A DNA stretch of 64,000 bases from Gammaproteobacteria bacterium (GCA_029244985.1 JAQWQD010000028.1:1-64000), one strand, 5' to 3'; positions 1 through 9,597 are shown, numbered from the stretch's first letter. Program-made: numbers and translations. Notes: a model not told the origin generated them from the letters alone.

Positions 1-145
1 TGTTGAGATGGTAATGCCAGGTGACAACATTAAGATGACAGTTGAAATGATTGCACCGATTGCGATGGATGAAGGGTTACGTTTCGCTATTCGTGAAGGT
101 GGTCGCACAGTTGGTGCCGGCGTTGTCGCTAAGATAATCGAGTAG
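1..145 (+). CDS. tuf: Elongation factor Tu, C-terminal end (partial)
   Basis: The window opens inside a reading frame (frame of base 2) that encodes the last 47 residues of EF-Tu. These include [20 protein letters not shown] and the hallmark C-terminus [20 protein letters not shown], followed by TAG. EF-Tu is the GTPase that delivers aminoacyl-tRNA to the ribosome, and this end belongs to beta-barrel domain 3. Its position just upstream of rpsJ fits the end of the str operon (rpsL-rpsG-fusA-tuf), with a terminator following. The 5' part lies outside the window, so the copy cannot be called tufA or tufB from sequence alone. Confidence 0.97.
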   Translation, partial: VEMVMPGDNIKMTVEMIAPIAMDEGLRFAIREGGRTVGAGVVAKIIE

Positions 146-169
146 TAATTCAGCTCATTTTCAAGAAGT

Positions 170-200
170 CGGGGTGGTTTTAAAGCCACCCCGGTTTTTT
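170..200 (+). terminator. Rho-independent terminator after tuf
   Basis: A perfect inverted repeat CGGGGTGG / CCACCCCG with a short AT-rich loop is followed directly by a run of T. It starts 24 bases after the tuf stop and separates the str operon from the S10 operon. Confidence 0.92.
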
Positions 201-357
201 GTTGAGGCGCAGCCTGGAATGAAAGAAATAGGGTGCTTTTGTGTAAAGATATCCCGCAATCATAGTGTGGTGGTGAAGAGATCATTAACTCCTACTTTCG
301 AGATAGCCAAATTGCCGGAAAGCTAGTGTTTTTGGGGCTTTCAGAGCCTTAAATAGC

Positions 358-386
358 TTGACTTAAAGGGTTAAGACCACTAAAAT
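358..386 (+). promoter_or_regulatory. Predicted sigma70-type promoter of the S10 operon
   Basis: TTGACT (358-363) and TAAAAT (381-386) are separated by exactly 17 bases, which is close to the sigma70 consensus. Transcription would begin near base 393 and give a leader of about 83 nt before rpsJ. The region between the tuf terminator and this promoter (201-357) shows no gene. Confidence 0.75.
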
Positions 387-394
387 TCGGATCC

Positions 395-425
395 TTTTTG
401 GCGTTTAGAAATTGAGCGTCAAAAA
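395..425 (+). promoter_or_regulatory. S10 leader hairpin
   Basis: TTTTTGGCGT (395-404) can pair with GCGTCAAAAA (416-425) around an 11-nt loop. This gives a 10-bp stem with two G-U wobbles at the very 5' end of the predicted S10 transcript. No U-run follows, so it is not a terminator on this strand. In E. coli the S10 leader binds L4 for autogenous control; whether this shorter leader does so is inference. Confidence 0.45.
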
Positions 426-475
426 AAATAGCGGTAACTTGTTCTTTAATAAAGACTTTTTGGAGTTTTACGTAG

Positions 476-787
<312 letters not shown>

Positions 788-871
788 ATCAATAAAAATA
801 TAGCCAGGCGATAGAGCATTCAGTCCTCGTTGCCCTTTCTGACAAAGTTTTGGAGCACTGAAATATCCAAA

Positions 872-936
872 TTTCCCATGCGGGAAAGCATAAGTGCAAC
901 ACGTCAGTGGCCATAGCGGGTTTTAGCCCCTTGCAC
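872..936 (+). promoter_or_regulatory. Structured spacer between rpsJ and rplC
   Basis: The 166-nt gap holds a perfect stem TTTCCC-ATGC-GGGAAA (872-887) and a second pairing GTGCAA (894-899) with TTGCAC (931-936), enclosing a G/C-rich loop. A GAGG ribosome-binding site for rplC follows at 940-943. No ORF is present. A role in L3/L4 feedback or processing is inference. Confidence 0.45.
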
Positions 937-953
937 GATGAGGTTTATAAAAA

Positions 954-1595
954 ATGTCTATAGGATTAGTCGGTCGAAAGAGCGGCATGACGCGCGTCTT
1001 TACTGAAGAAGGCAACTCTGTTCCTGTTACTGTTGTCGAGGTTCAGCCGAACCGCGTTACTCAAATTAAAACTCCTGATTCTGACGGCTATAGTGCGATC
1101 CAGGTGACTACTGGTTCCCGCCGTGTGAGCCGTGTGAGTAAAGCAGCAGCTGGGCACTATGCAAAGGCAAACACGGAAGCAGGCGATGGTCTTTGGGAAT
1201 TTCGTACAACAGAACTAGAAGAAATTGAATTAGGTGGTGAGATCAAAGTTGATCGCTTCGAAGCTGGCCAAAAAGTAGATGTAACTGGTACTTCGAAAGG
1301 TAAAGGGTTCCAAGGTGGCGTTAAGCGTCACAACTTCCAAATGCAAGATGCGACTCACGGCAACTCCATTTCTCACCGTGCGCCAGGATCAATTGGTCAA
1401 TGTCAGACCCCTGGAAAAGTCTGGAAAGGCAAAAAGATGGCCGGCCAAATGGGAAATGTGCGCAAGACTACTCAATCCCTGGAAGTTGTAAGAGTCGATG
1501 TAGAAAACAACCTGCTTTTAATTAAGGGCGCTGTGCCTGGAGCACCGGGATCAAGCGTAATCATTAAACCTGCAATTAAGACGCGAGGTAACTAA
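954..1595 (+). CDS. rplC: 50S ribosomal protein L3
   Basis: This is a 213-residue L3 with the family start [18 protein letters not shown] and the central [19 protein letters not shown] loop that reaches the peptidyl-transferase centre. L3 is an early-assembly 50S protein. The start has GAGG about 10 bases upstream. It is followed after 3 bases by rplD, as in the canonical S10 operon. The glutamine in the conserved loop is the residue methylated by PrmB in E. coli. Confidence 0.98.
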   Translation: MSIGLVGRKSGMTRVFTEEGNSVPVTVVEVQPNRVTQIKTPDSDGYSAIQVTTGSRRVSRVSKAAAGHYAKANTEAGDGLWEFRTTELEEIELGGEIKVDRFEAGQKVDVTGTSKGKGFQGGVKRHNFQMQDATHGNSISHRAPGSIGQCQTPGKVWKGKKMAGQMGNVRKTTQSLEVVRVDVENNLLLIKGAVPGAPGSSVIIKPAIKTRGN

Positions 1596-1598
1596 GCG

Positions 1599-2219
1599 AT
1601 GGAATTAGCATTAGCTTTACCTGGCAAGACAGCAGGGAAAGAAAAAATATCGATTTCAGATGAATCTTTTGGCCGTGAATACAATGAGTCATTAGTGCAT
1701 CAAACAGTTGTTACTTATTTAGCGGGTGCACGTCAGGGCAGCGTCAAACAGAAGACTCGTTCAGAGGTTCGTGGTGGTGGGCGCAAGCCATGGCGCCAAA
1801 AAGGAACCGGTCGCGCACGTGCTGGAACAATTAGAAGTCCAATTTGGCGCTCAGGAGGAGTGACATTTGCAGCAAGACCACAAGATCATTCGAAAAAACT
1901 CAATAAGAAAATGTACCGCGGAGCAATGCAGTGCATTCTTTCCGAACTAATCCGACAAGACCGATTGATTGTCGTAAATGATTTCACGATTGAAACATAC
2001 AAAACCAAAGACTTAGTCAACAAGCTCAAAGAATTTGATCTAGACAGCGTACTAATAGTTTCAGATCAAATCGAACAGAATCTTTTTCTCGCCGCAAGAA
2101 ACCTCCATAAAGTAGATGCGCTGGATGTCTCCGGACTTGATCCAGTCAGTCTTATCGGTTTTGAGAAAGTGTTGATCACTGTGCCTGCGTTAAAAAAGGT
2201 TGAGGAGATGCTTTCATGA
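1599..2219 (+). CDS. rplD: 50S ribosomal protein L4
   Basis: The 206-residue product includes the L4 extended loop ([20 protein letters not shown]) that lines the peptide exit tunnel. In E. coli L4 also represses its own S10 operon by binding the leader RNA. The start ATG sits 3 bases after rplC, and the 3' end overlaps rplW by 4 bases, so translational coupling is likely. Confidence 0.98.
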   Translation: MELALALPGKTAGKEKISISDESFGREYNESLVHQTVVTYLAGARQGSVKQKTRSEVRGGGRKPWRQKGTGRARAGTIRSPIWRSGGVTFAARPQDHSKKLNKKMYRGAMQCILSELIRQDRLIVVNDFTIETYKTKDLVNKLKEFDLDSVLIVSDQIEQNLFLAARNLHKVDALDVSGLDPVSLIGFEKVLITVPALKKVEEMLS

Positions 2220-2515
2220 ATGAAGAACGCATTTATGCCGTCATTTTAGCGCCGCATGTTTCAGAGAAAGCTACATTAGCTGGTGAGTTAAGTAACCAGT
2301 ACACGTTTAAGGTGGCGAATGACGCTACCAAGCCTGAAATTAAAAAAGCCGTTGAAATTATTTTTAATGTTGTTGTTGCCGATCTGCAGGTGTTAAACGT
2401 GAAGGGAAAAACCAAGCGTAATAATCGTGGCAAGATTCGCCGGCGTCCGAGTTGGAAGAAAGCTTATGTCCGACTAGAGGAAGGCCACGAAATTGATTTT
2501 GCGGATATAGGCTAA
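2216..2515 (+). CDS. rplW: 50S ribosomal protein L23
   Basis: This is a 99-residue L23 with the pattern [20 protein letters not shown] and the basic C-terminal stretch [21 protein letters not shown]23 sits at the exit tunnel and docks trigger factor and SRP. The start overlaps the rplD stop (ATGA). Confidence 0.98.
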   Translation: MNEERIYAVILAPHVSEKATLAGELSNQYTFKVANDATKPEIKKAVEIIFNVVVADLQVLNVKGKTKRNNRGKIRRRPSWKKAYVRLEEGHEIDFADIG

Positions 2516-2535
2516 TTGAGGTGAGGGGTTAAATC

Positions 2536-3369
2536 ATGCCAGTAGTTAAGTGTAAACCTACATCTCCAGGGCGCCGTTTTGTCGTCAAGGTTGTGAATCC
2601 TGATTTGCATAAAGGCGAACCATATGGGCCTTTAACAGCACCAAAATCTAAATCTGGTGGTCGCAACAATAAGGGGCGCATTACTCGGCGCCATGAGGGT
2701 GGAGGGCATAAGCAAAAGTATCGCATTATCGATTTCCGTCGTAACAAAGACGGTATCGAAGCTAAAGTTGAGCGACTTGAGTATGATCCGAACCGCTCTG
2801 CAAATATTGCATTGTTGCTATATGCGGATGGTGAGCGCCGTTACATAATTGCGCCGGCAAAAGTTAACAAAGATGATGTGTTGCAGTCTGGAGATGAAGC
2901 TCCTATTAAAGAAGGAAATTGCTTGCCTCTACGCAATATTCCATTGGGTAGCACCGTGCACTGTGTGGAAATGAAGCCAGGTAAAGGTGCTCAGATTGCT
3001 CGTAGTGCTGGTACTTCATTGCAGCTCGTTGCAAGAGAAGGTGATTATGCAACACTAAGACTCCGTTCAGGAGAGATGCGAAAAGTATTAAGTGAATGCC
3101 GAGCGACTCTTGGAGAAGTTTCTAATTCAGAGCACTCGCTAAGATCACTAGGTAAGGCCGGAGCGAAACGTTGGCGTGGAGTTCGCCCAACCGTGCGCGG
3201 TGTTGCCATGAATCCAGTTGATCACCCGCATGGCGGCGGTGAAGGGAGAACATCTGGTGGGCGTCACCCCGTATCACCTTGGGGTACGCCAACTAAGGGA
3301 TATAAAACTCGAACAAACAAGCGAACTGATAATATGATCGTTCGTCGTAGAAATGCCAGTCGCAAATAG
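2536..3369 (+). CDS. rplB: 50S ribosomal protein L2
   Basis: The 277-residue product (usual length about 273) starts [19 protein letters not shown] and carries the C-terminal [17 protein letters not shown] motif with the histidine important for peptidyl transfer. L2 is a primary 23S rRNA binder needed for subunit association. A purine-rich GAGGTGAGGGG ribosome-binding site precedes the ATG. Confidence 0.98.
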   Translation: MPVVKCKPTSPGRRFVVKVVNPDLHKGEPYGPLTAPKSKSGGRNNKGRITRRHEGGGHKQKYRIIDFRRNKDGIEAKVERLEYDPNRSANIALLLYADGERRYIIAPAKVNKDDVLQSGDEAPIKEGNCLPLRNIPLGSTVHCVEMKPGKGAQIARSAGTSLQLVAREGDYATLRLRSGEMRKVLSECRATLGEVSNSEHSLRSLGKAGAKRWRGVRPTVRGVAMNPVDHPHGGGEGRTSGGRHPVSPWGTPTKGYKTRTNKRTDNMIVRRRNASRK

Positions 3370-3394
3370 CGACAAGTGATAGAGGATTAAATAC

Positions 3395-3667
3395 GTGCCA
3401 CGTTCACTGAAAAAAGGTCCATTCATTGATCTTCATCTTTTGAAGAAAGTGCAGACCGCAGCTGACAATAAAGACAAGCGACCTATTAAAACTTGGTCGC
3501 GCCGTTCAATGGTTTCACCAGACATGCTTGGGTTAACTATCGCCGTTCACAACGGCCGCCAGCATATTCCAGTGTTTATTACTGAGGATATGGTTGGTCA
3601 TAAATTGGGGGAATTTTCACAAACTCGAACTTATCGCGGCCACAATGCGGATAAAAAGGCACGCTAG
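3395..3667 (+). CDS. rpsS: 30S ribosomal protein S19
   Basis: The product is 90 residues, beginning [19 protein letters not shown] and containing [10 protein letters not shown] and HNGRQHIPV, all S19 hallmarks. S19 forms a complex with S13 in the 30S head. Initiation is at GTG, with AGAGGA upstream; no ATG fits the conserved N-terminus. Confidence 0.98.
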   Translation: MPRSLKKGPFIDLHLLKKVQTAADNKDKRPIKTWSRRSMVSPDMLGLTIAVHNGRQHIPVFITEDMVGHKLGEFSQTRTYRGHNADKKAR

Positions 3668-3676
3668 GAGATGGTT

Positions 3677-4009
3677 ATGGAAGTTCAGGCAAGATTAAAA
3701 GGCGCGCGCCTCTCTGCACAGAAAGCAAGATTGGTTGCGGATCAAGTTCGAGGTAAAGGTGTTGAAGAAGCATTGGAGCTTCTTTCTTATAGCTCCAAAA
3801 AAGGCGCTGCCATTATTAAGAAAGTTTTAAACTCCGCGATTGCGAATGCTGAACATAACGAAGGTGCAGACGTGGATGAACTTAAAATATCAACGATTTG
3901 TGTTGATGAAGGTATGACTATGAAACGCATAATGCCGAGAGCCAAGGGTCGCGCCGATCGTATTCTCAAGCGTTCTTGTCACATAACAATTACAGTCGCT
4001 GATAGTTAG
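3677..4009 (+). CDS. rplV: 50S ribosomal protein L22
   Basis: L22 is marked by the motif [15 protein letters not shown] near the N-terminus and [21 protein letters not shown], the exit-tunnel hairpin. The ORF track starts two codons earlier at 3671. There AGGAG abuts the ATG with no spacing. The ATG at 3677 has AGGAG six bases upstream and gives 110 residues, the E. coli length, so I prefer it. Confidence 0.96.
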   Translation: MEVQARLKGARLSAQKARLVADQVRGKGVEEALELLSYSSKKGAAIIKKVLNSAIANAEHNEGADVDELKISTICVDEGMTMKRIMPRAKGRADRILKRSCHITITVADS

Positions 4010-4018
4010 GAAATAGCT

Positions 4019-4690
4019 ATGGGTCAAAAAGTACATCCAACTGGTATTCGCCTTGGAATCGTTAAGAAGCACACTTCAGTGTGGTTTGCAGAAGGGCAAG
4101 AATATGCTGATAACTTATTAGTTGATTTGCAAGTTCGAGAATTTGTAAAGAAACGCTTGGCCAGCGCTTCCGTATCTAGAGTAGATATTGAGCGCCCAGC
4201 GCAAACCGCGAAAATTACGATCTACACTGCACGACCAGGTATCGTTATTGGTAAAAAAGGCGAAGATGTAGAAAGATTAAGAGGTGTTCTTACAAAAAAA
4301 ATGGGAATTCCTGTGCAAATCAACATTGAAGAAATCAGGAAGCCAGATTTAGATGCGCAACTGGTTGCAGACAGTGTTGCATCACAGCTAGAGCGTCGTG
4401 TGATGTTTCGCCGAGCAATGAAGCGTGCAGTGCAGAATGCTATGCGACAAGGTGCTGAAGGAATCAAAGTACAAGTTGGCGGTCGTTTAGGTGGCGCTGA
4501 AATTGCTCGTTCAGAATGGTATCGGGAAGGGCGCGTGCCTTTGCATACATTGAGAGCGGATATCGATTACGCAACTTCAGAAGCAAGCACTACCTATGGA
4601 ATTATTGGTGTGAAAGTTTGGATCTTTAAAGGTGAAATATTGGACCTTGACGAAGCTATTTTTCCAAAGCAGCAGCCAGCGTCAAGTTAA
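4019..4690 (+). CDS. rpsC: 30S ribosomal protein S3
   Basis: The 223-residue product begins [18 protein letters not shown], with a KH domain around [18 protein letters not shown]. The second domain contains [28 protein letters not shown]3 lies at the mRNA entry channel. It is slightly shorter than the 233-residue E. coli protein but complete. Confidence 0.98.
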   Translation: MGQKVHPTGIRLGIVKKHTSVWFAEGQEYADNLLVDLQVREFVKKRLASASVSRVDIERPAQTAKITIYTARPGIVIGKKGEDVERLRGVLTKKMGIPVQINIEEIRKPDLDAQLVADSVASQLERRVMFRRAMKRAVQNAMRQGAEGIKVQVGGRLGGAEIARSEWYREGRVPLHTLRADIDYATSEASTTYGIIGVKVWIFKGEILDLDEAIFPKQQPASS

Positions 4691-4717
4691 GCGAAAGCAG
4701 AATAGAGGAAGAACTAC

Positions 4718-5131
4718 GTGTTACAACCTAAGCGCACAAAATTTCGCAAGATGATGAAGGGGCGTAATCGAGGTCTAGCTCATCGAGGCAGCAAGGTGGA
4801 TTTTGGCGAGTATGGTCTTAAAGCCATTTCGCGTGGTCGTTTGACAGCACGTCAAATTGAAGCAGCTCGACGAGCAATGACACGTCATATTAAGCGAGGC
4901 GGAAAAGTCTGGATTCGAGTTTTCCCAGATAAACCAATTACCCAAAAGCCTCTTGAGGTTCGTCAGGGTAAGGGCAAAGGCAATGTTGAATATTGGGTAG
5001 CTCAAATTCAGCCGGGCCGAATCATGTTTGAAATCGAAGGTGTAGATGAGGTGGTAGCGCGAGAAGCATTTTCATTGGCTTCTGCAAAACTACCATTCGA
5101 AACATCTTTCGTAAGGCGTACAGTAATGTAA
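4718..5131 (+). CDS. rplP: 50S ribosomal protein L16
   Basis: L16 of 137 residues (usual 136-137) starts [19 protein letters not shown] at a GTG codon preceded by GAGGAAG. It contains the conserved [22 protein letters not shown]16 helps position the A-site tRNA elbow. Its stop overlaps the first base of a hairpin in the rplP-rpmC gap. Confidence 0.98.
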   Translation: MLQPKRTKFRKMMKGRNRGLAHRGSKVDFGEYGLKAISRGRLTARQIEAARRAMTRHIKRGGKVWIRVFPDKPITQKPLEVRQGKGKGNVEYWVAQIQPGRIMFEIEGVDEVVAREAFSLASAKLPFETSFVRRTVM

Positions 5132-5164
5132 AAACTTGTTCTTAACTTTGTTGAACATAGTTTT
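5131..5164 (+). promoter_or_regulatory. Hairpin in the rplP-rpmC gap
   Basis: AAAACT-TGTTC (5131-5141) pairs with GAACA-t-AGTTTT (5153-5164). The result is an 11-bp stem with one bulged T and an 11-nt loop. It fills most of the 54-nt gap that separates rplP from rpmC. No T-run follows. It may be a processing or translational-control element (inference). Confidence 0.45.
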
Positions 5165-5185
5165 AAGATCCCTTTAGGTAATGTA

Positions 5186-5404
5186 ATGAAAGCGGAAGAA
5201 TTAAGAGACAAGACAGTGGAAGAATTGCAGTCACAACTGCAGGAACTTTATAAGGATCAGTTTAATAATCGTATGCAAAATAGCATGGGTCAACTTGGTC
5301 AAAATCATCTTGTCAAAGAAGTGCGAAAGGACATAGCAAGAATTAAGACAATTATTTCTGAAAAGAAGAATTCAGAAACAGAACATGATAAGAGTGAAAC
5401 TTAA
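5186..5404 (+). CDS. rpmC: 50S ribosomal protein L29
   Basis: The product is 72 residues with the L29 two-helix fold signature: [27 protein letters not shown] followed by [13 protein letters not shown]29 sits near the exit tunnel next to L23. The C-terminus ([15 protein letters not shown]) is about 8 residues longer than in E. coli and is polar. AGGT precedes the start. The stop is two bases before rpsQ. Confidence 0.97.
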   Translation: MKAEELRDKTVEELQSQLQELYKDQFNNRMQNSMGQLGQNHLVKEVRKDIARIKTIISEKKNSETEHDKSET

Positions 5405-5406
5405 TT

Positions 5407-5709
5407 ATGCCGGACACTGAAACTAAAGAGAGCCAAGCTAGTACAGACGGTCAAAAAGAGCGGTCGCGTACGGCGACGGGTAGGGTTGTATCCAACAAAA
5501 TGGATAAATCTATCGTTGTGCTCGTAGAGCGGCGTGTTAAACATCCTGTTTATGGGAAAATCATTAAGCGCTCAACAAAAATTCATGCCCACGATGCAAA
5601 TAACGATTGTTTGCCAGGGGATGAGGTAACGATTAAAGAAGTTCGTCCAATATCAAAAACTAAGAGCTGGTCTCTAGTTTCAATTGATGAGCGGGCAACA
5701 CAGGTTTAA
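5407..5709 (+). CDS. rpsQ: 30S ribosomal protein S17 with N-terminal extension
   Basis: The S17 core ([23 protein letters not shown], then SKTKSWSLV) begins near residue 25. Before it is a polar stretch, [20 protein letters not shown], about 16 residues longer than in E. coli S17 (100 versus 84 residues in total). No internal ATG, GTG or TTG codon lies at the usual start point, so the extension appears genuine. S17 is a primary 16S rRNA binder. Confidence 0.96.
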   Translation: MPDTETKESQASTDGQKERSRTATGRVVSNKMDKSIVVLVERRVKHPVYGKIIKRSTKIHAHDANNDCLPGDEVTIKEVRPISKTKSWSLVSIDERATQV

Positions 5710-5723
5710 TTAAGAATTTGGTT

Positions 5724-5746
5724 TTGTATTTGCTAAGCAAGTACAA
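5724..5746 (+). promoter_or_regulatory. Hairpin at the S10/spc boundary before rplN
   Basis: TTGTATTTGC (5724-5733) pairs with GCAAGTACAA (5737-5746) around a TAA loop: 10 bp including one G-U pair. It ends a few bases before the GGAG ribosome-binding site of rplN. No T-run follows, so it does not look like an intrinsic terminator. rplN is the first spc gene in E. coli, which makes a role at the operon boundary plausible. Confidence 0.5.
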
Positions 5747-5760
5747 ATTGGAGTGAATCG

Positions 5761-6129
5761 ATGATTCAAGTGCAGTCTTACTTAGACGTCGCAGATAATA
5801 GCGGCGCTAGACGCGTAATGTGTATCAAAGTGTTAGGTGGTTCTCACCGACGTTATGCGCGTATTGGTGACATTATTAAAGTTACTGTTAAGGAAGCGAT
5901 TCCTAGAGGCAAAGTTAAGAAAGGTCAGGTGTTGACTGCCTTGGTGGTAAGAACGAAGAAAGGCGTGCGTCGCGGTGATGGTTCTTTAATTCGATTCGAT
6001 GATAATGCAGCAATCTTGTTAAATAATCAGGAAGCACCAATTGGTACACGAGTATTTGGCCCAGTAACGCGTGAACTTCGAAATGAGAAGTTCATGCGAA
6101 TAATTTCACTGGCTCCTGAAGTTCTATAA
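5761..6129 (+). CDS. rplN: 50S ribosomal protein L14
   Basis: The 122-residue L14 starts [27 protein letters not shown] and ends [12 protein letters not shown], both diagnostic. L14 lies at the subunit interface and in many bacteria is the docking site of the silencing factor RsfS. A GGAG ribosome-binding site precedes the ATG. In E. coli it is the first gene of the spc operon. Confidence 0.98.
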   Translation: MIQVQSYLDVADNSGARRVMCIKVLGGSHRRYARIGDIIKVTVKEAIPRGKVKKGQVLTALVVRTKKGVRRGDGSLIRFDDNAAILLNNQEAPIGTRVFGPVTRELRNEKFMRIISLAPEVL

Positions 6130-6172
6130 AGAATTAAGTGAGAAGAAGTAGCGAGCGCAAGCGAGAGAATAG

Positions 6173-6484
6173 ATGAATAAGTTAAAGCGTGATGATGAAG
6201 TAATAGTAGTCACAGGAAAGGACAAAGGTAAGCGCGGAACTGTTTCTCAGATAGCAGGAGACAGAGTAGTTGTCGCTGGTGTAAATATGGTCAAGCGACA
6301 CACTAAGCCAAATCCTAACGCAGGCGTGCAAGGCGGCATAATGGAAAAGGAAGCAGCGCTGCATGTTTCTAATGTCGCGATTTTTAACCCAGAAACTAAT
6401 ACGGCTGACCGAGTTGGGATTCAGATAGACGAAGATGGCAATAAGCAGCGCATCTTTAAGTCCAACGGTCAGGTTATAGATTAA
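6173..6484 (+). CDS. rplX: 50S ribosomal protein L24
   Basis: The product is 103 residues with the KOW motif near the N-terminus ([20 protein letters not shown]) and the following [13 protein letters not shown], which identify L24, an assembly initiator of the 50S subunit. It is followed by rplE after 9 bases. Confidence 0.98.
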   Translation: MNKLKRDDEVIVVTGKDKGKRGTVSQIAGDRVVVAGVNMVKRHTKPNPNAGVQGGIMEKEAALHVSNVAIFNPETNTADRVGIQIDEDGNKQRIFKSNGQVID

Positions 6485-6493
6485 GAGACGATC

Positions 6494-7207
6494 ATGGCTC
6501 AGTTTAAAGATTATTATCATAAAGAAGTCGTGCCCATATTAGCGAAACAATTTAGTTTCACTAATACAATGCGTGTGCCCAAGATTACAAAAGTTGTTCT
6601 CAATATGGGCGTGGGTGAAGCGGTATCTGATAAGAAAATATTAGAGAACGCTACAAATGATCTACAGGTGATTAGTGGTCAAAAAGTAGTAATTACGAAG
6701 GCTCGTAAAAGTATTGCTGGTTTTAAGATTCGCGAAGGTTGGCCAATTGGTTGTAAAGTTACTTTACGCGGTGATCGTATGTATGAGTTTCTAGAAAGAC
6801 TCGTCAGTATTGCGATTCCAAGAATTAGAGATTTTCGCGGTTTAAGCCCAAAGTCATTTGATGGGCGTGGTAATTTTGCGATGGGCGTAAATGAACAGAT
6901 CATTTTTCCTGAAATTGATTATGACAAGATTGATACTTTGCGCGGCCTTGACATAACTATTACTACTACCGCTCAGAATGATGATGAAGGTCGTGCATTA
7001 CTCACTGCAATGCGATTTCCTTTTCGTGGTATGGGTCCTGACGCAGAGGAAAATGCTTCTACAAATAAAGAATTAGTAGAAGAGGTAGCTGAAGAAGCGC
7101 CAGTTGTAGAAGCCGGGGAAACTGTCGCTGAAACCGAAAAAGCTGAAGAGGCGCCAGCAAAAGAAGCTGCTGACAACTCATCCGAAGAAAATAAAGAGGA
7201 ACCATAG
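6494..7207 (+). CDS. rplE: 50S ribosomal protein L5 with long acidic C-terminal tail
   Basis: Residues 1-178 are a complete L5: the 5S rRNA-binding protein of the central protuberance, with [36 protein letters not shown] and [11 protein letters not shown]. Bacterial L5 normally ends at FPFRK near residue 179. Here FPFRGMG runs on for about 59 residues rich in Glu and Ala, such as [15 protein letters not shown]. The tail is in frame, ends at TAG, and the next gene starts one base later. It is predicted to be disordered and negatively charged. Confidence 0.97.
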   Translation: MAQFKDYYHKEVVPILAKQFSFTNTMRVPKITKVVLNMGVGEAVSDKKILENATNDLQVISGQKVVITKARKSIAGFKIREGWPIGCKVTLRGDRMYEFLERLVSIAIPRIRDFRGLSPKSFDGRGNFAMGVNEQIIFPEIDYDKIDTLRGLDITITTTAQNDDEGRALLTAMRFPFRGMGPDAEENASTNKELVEEVAEEAPVVEAGETVAETEKAEEAPAKEAADNSSEENKEEP

Positions 7208-7208
7208 T

Positions 7209-7514
7209 ATGGCTAAAGCATCTATGATAGCCAGGGAAGATAAGCGATCCAAAATTGTTGCTAAATATGCTGAAAAGCGAGCAGCTCTGCGAGCTGTTCT
7301 CAGGGATGCAAACGCATCTGATGATGAGAAGTGGGTAGCGCAAGTGAAGTTACAAAAACTTCCAAGAGATGCAAGCCCAATTAGGCAGCAACGTCGCTGC
7401 CGAATCACTGGCCGCCCACATGGTGTTTATCGAAAATTTGGTCTTTGTAGAAACAAATTACGTGAAGCTGCAATGCGCGGCGATGTGCCTGGTTTAACCA
7501 AGGCAAGCTGGTAG
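7209..7514 (+). CDS. rpsN: 30S ribosomal protein S14
   Basis: This 101-residue S14 is of the long zinc-free type, with the conserved C-terminal [27 protein letters not shown] and [12 protein letters not shown]14 stabilises the 30S head. GAGGA precedes the ATG. It lies immediately after the extended rplE. Confidence 0.98.
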   Translation: MAKASMIAREDKRSKIVAKYAEKRAALRAVLRDANASDDEKWVAQVKLQKLPRDASPIRQQRRCRITGRPHGVYRKFGLCRNKLREAAMRGDVPGLTKASW

Positions 7515-7528
7515 GTGGGAGTAGAGAT

Positions 7529-7924
7529 ATGAGTATGTCAGACCCAATTGCAGATTTCTTAACTCGCATTCGTAATGCGCAAATGGCGCAAATGCCACTT
7601 GTCAGCAGCCCTTCATCAAAAATTAAAGTGGCTATTAGCAAAGTGCTGCAAGACGAAGGTTACATTAACGGTTATGAGGTTAATAACGAAGACGGGAAGT
7701 CAGTCATTAATGTTGATCTTAAATATTTCCAAGGCAAACCTGTCATTGAGGAAATTAAACGAGTTAGTCGACCCGGTCTCCGCAATTACAAAGGGAAAGA
7801 AGATATACCGAAGAATCGAGCCGGCCTTGGTATTGCGATACTAACAACTAATCAAGGACTAATGACTGATAAACAGGCTGATGCTGCCGGAGTTGGCGGT
7901 GAGGTACTTTGTACTGTTTTCTAA
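7529..7924 (+). CDS. rpsH: 30S ribosomal protein S8
   Basis: The 131-residue product has [20 protein letters not shown] at the N-terminus and a C-terminal GGEVLCTVF, both typical of S8. S8 binds the central domain of 16S rRNA, and in E. coli it represses the spc operon at the rplX-rplE junction. I did not find an obvious copy of that target here by eye. Confidence 0.98.
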   Translation: MSMSDPIADFLTRIRNAQMAQMPLVSSPSSKIKVAISKVLQDEGYINGYEVNNEDGKSVINVDLKYFQGKPVIEEIKRVSRPGLRNYKGKEDIPKNRAGLGIAILTTNQGLMTDKQADAAGVGGEVLCTVF

Positions 7925-7965
7925 CACGGTGCTAACTAAGCTAACTAAGAAAGAGTAACGAGAAG

Positions 7966-8499
7966 ATGTCTAGAATTGCAAACGCACCAGTGGCTATACC
8001 TAAGGGTGTTGAAACATCATTAAGTGATAGCAAGATCTCTGTTAAAGGGTCGAAAGGTAATTTAAACCTTGCGCTCCATAACTTGGTTGCTGTTGCACAA
8101 GATGGTGAAGAGCTTAAGGTTTCTGCTAGAAACACGTCGCGAGAAGCAGGGGCGATGGCAGGGACTTTTCGTTCATTGATAAATAATATGTTTTTAGGTG
8201 TAACTGAAGGGTTTCAAAAGAAACTAGAATTGCAAGGTGTTGGTTATCGCGCTAAGGCGGGCGGCAAGTCAGTTAATTTGACTGTAGGTTACTCGCATCC
8301 AATAGACTACAAATTGCCAGATGGTGTGACTGCTGAAACTCCTTCCCAAACCGAAATTGTAATTTCTGGTGCGGATAAGCAATTAGTAGGGCAGGTTGCT
8401 GCTGAAATTAGAAAATTCCGACCACCTGAGCCTTATAAAGGGAAAGGTATTCGCTACGCTGATGAGCGTGTTTTTAGAAAAGAAGCGAAGAAAAAATAG
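7966..8499 (+). CDS. rplF: 50S ribosomal protein L6
   Basis: The 177-residue L6 starts MSRIANAPVAIPKGVE and has the signature RKFRPPEPYKGKGIRYADE near the C-terminus. L6 lies at the base of the factor-binding region. AACGAGAAG precedes the ATG. Confidence 0.98.
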   Translation: MSRIANAPVAIPKGVETSLSDSKISVKGSKGNLNLALHNLVAVAQDGEELKVSARNTSREAGAMAGTFRSLINNMFLGVTEGFQKKLELQGVGYRAKAGGKSVNLTVGYSHPIDYKLPDGVTAETPSQTEIVISGADKQLVGQVAAEIRKFRPPEPYKGKGIRYADERVFRKEAKKK

Positions 8500-8508
8500 G
8501 TTATAAAG

Positions 8509-8859
8509 ATGAGTGTTAAAAAGACAGCTCGCTTAAGAAGAGCAAAACGAGCAAGAGCAAAGATTAGTGAGCTGCGAATTAATCGCCTCTGTGTATATCG
8601 TTCGCCTCGGCACATCTACGCGCAGATTATTTCGCCAGCTGGCGATGCAGTTATAGCAAGTGCTTCCACTGTTGAGAAAGACAGTAAGAAAGGAGCTACT
8701 GGCAATATTGAGGCGGCGGTTAAGGTTGGTACATTAATAGCTGAGCGGGCTAAAAAAGCAGGTATCGAGGAAGTAGCCTTTGATCGCTCTGGTTATGCCT
8801 ATCACGGAAGAGTAAAAGCGTTAGCTGATGCTGCACGTGAAGGCGGATTGCAATTCTAA
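8509..8859 (+). CDS. rplR: 50S ribosomal protein L18
   Basis: The product is 116 residues, with [20 protein letters not shown] and the C-terminal [26 protein letters not shown]. This is L18, which binds 5S rRNA together with L5. It sits in canonical spc order between rplF and rpsE. Confidence 0.98.
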   Translation: MSVKKTARLRRAKRARAKISELRINRLCVYRSPRHIYAQIISPAGDAVIASASTVEKDSKKGATGNIEAAVKVGTLIAERAKKAGIEEVAFDRSGYAYHGRVKALADAAREGGLQF

Positions 8860-8871
8860 GGAATTAAAAAT

Positions 8872-9384
8872 ATGGCATTTAAAGACGAGCCAGGTAAAAA
8901 CAACGAAGAGGGCATGCAAGAGAAACTCATTCAAGTTAATCGTGTAGCCAAAGTTGTAAAAGGTGGCAGAATATTTGGTTTTACTGCTCTAACAGCAGTT
9001 GGCGATGGTAATGGTCGTGTGGGGTTTGGTCGTGGTAAGGCTCGTGAAGTGCCTTTGGCAATTCAGAAAGCGATGGAATCAGCTAGACGCAACATGATCA
9101 CTGTGAATTTGGATGGGAATACCCTGCAATACCCTATTAAGTCTCGCCACGGCGCATCAAAAGTGTATATGCAGCCGGCTTCTGAAGGTACTGGCGTAAT
9201 TGCTGGCGGAGCAATGAGGTCGATTTTGGAATTAGCCGGTGTTCAGAACGTATTAGCTAAGTGTTATGGCTCTACAAATCCGGTAAACGTTGTTCACGCT
9301 ACATTTAAGGGTCTGCGCGATATGCGTTCGCCAGAAGATATAGCAGCAAAACGCGGAAAGGCTCTAGAAGAAGTAGCAGGCTAG
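8872..9384 (+). CDS. rpsE: 30S ribosomal protein S5
   Basis: The 170-residue S5 has the N-terminal double-stranded RNA-binding fold ([25 protein letters not shown]) and SAGxG-like features further on. S5 acts in decoding fidelity and in mRNA helicase activity at the entry site. AGGAATT precedes the ATG. Confidence 0.98.
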   Translation: MAFKDEPGKNNEEGMQEKLIQVNRVAKVVKGGRIFGFTALTAVGDGNGRVGFGRGKAREVPLAIQKAMESARRNMITVNLDGNTLQYPIKSRHGASKVYMQPASEGTGVIAGGAMRSILELAGVQNVLAKCYGSTNPVNVVHATFKGLRDMRSPEDIAAKRGKALEEVAG

Positions 9385-9403
9385 CTGGATAAGGATTAGA
9401 ACG

Positions 9404-9595
9404 ATGGCAAAAAAGAAGACTGTCAAAGTTGTTTTAGTGAAAAGCCCAATTGGCATTTTGCCGAAGCACAAGCTTTGTTTGAAAGGGCTTGGTCTTCGAC
9501 GTATGCGTCAATCTGTAGAAGTAGAAGATACGCCTGCAGTGCGCGGTATGATCAATAAAGTTAACTATATGTTAGCTATTGAAGGTGAGAGTTAG
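9404..9595 (+). CDS. rpmD: 50S ribosomal protein L30
   Basis: This 63-residue product has the L30 pattern [33 protein letters not shown], interrupted only by usual variation. L30 is a small 50S protein. It lies between rpsE and rplO as in other proteobacteria. Confidence 0.97.
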   Translation: MAKKKTVKVVLVKSPIGILPKHKLCLKGLGLRRMRQSVEVEDTPAVRGMINKVNYMLAIEGES

Positions 9596-9597
9596 TC

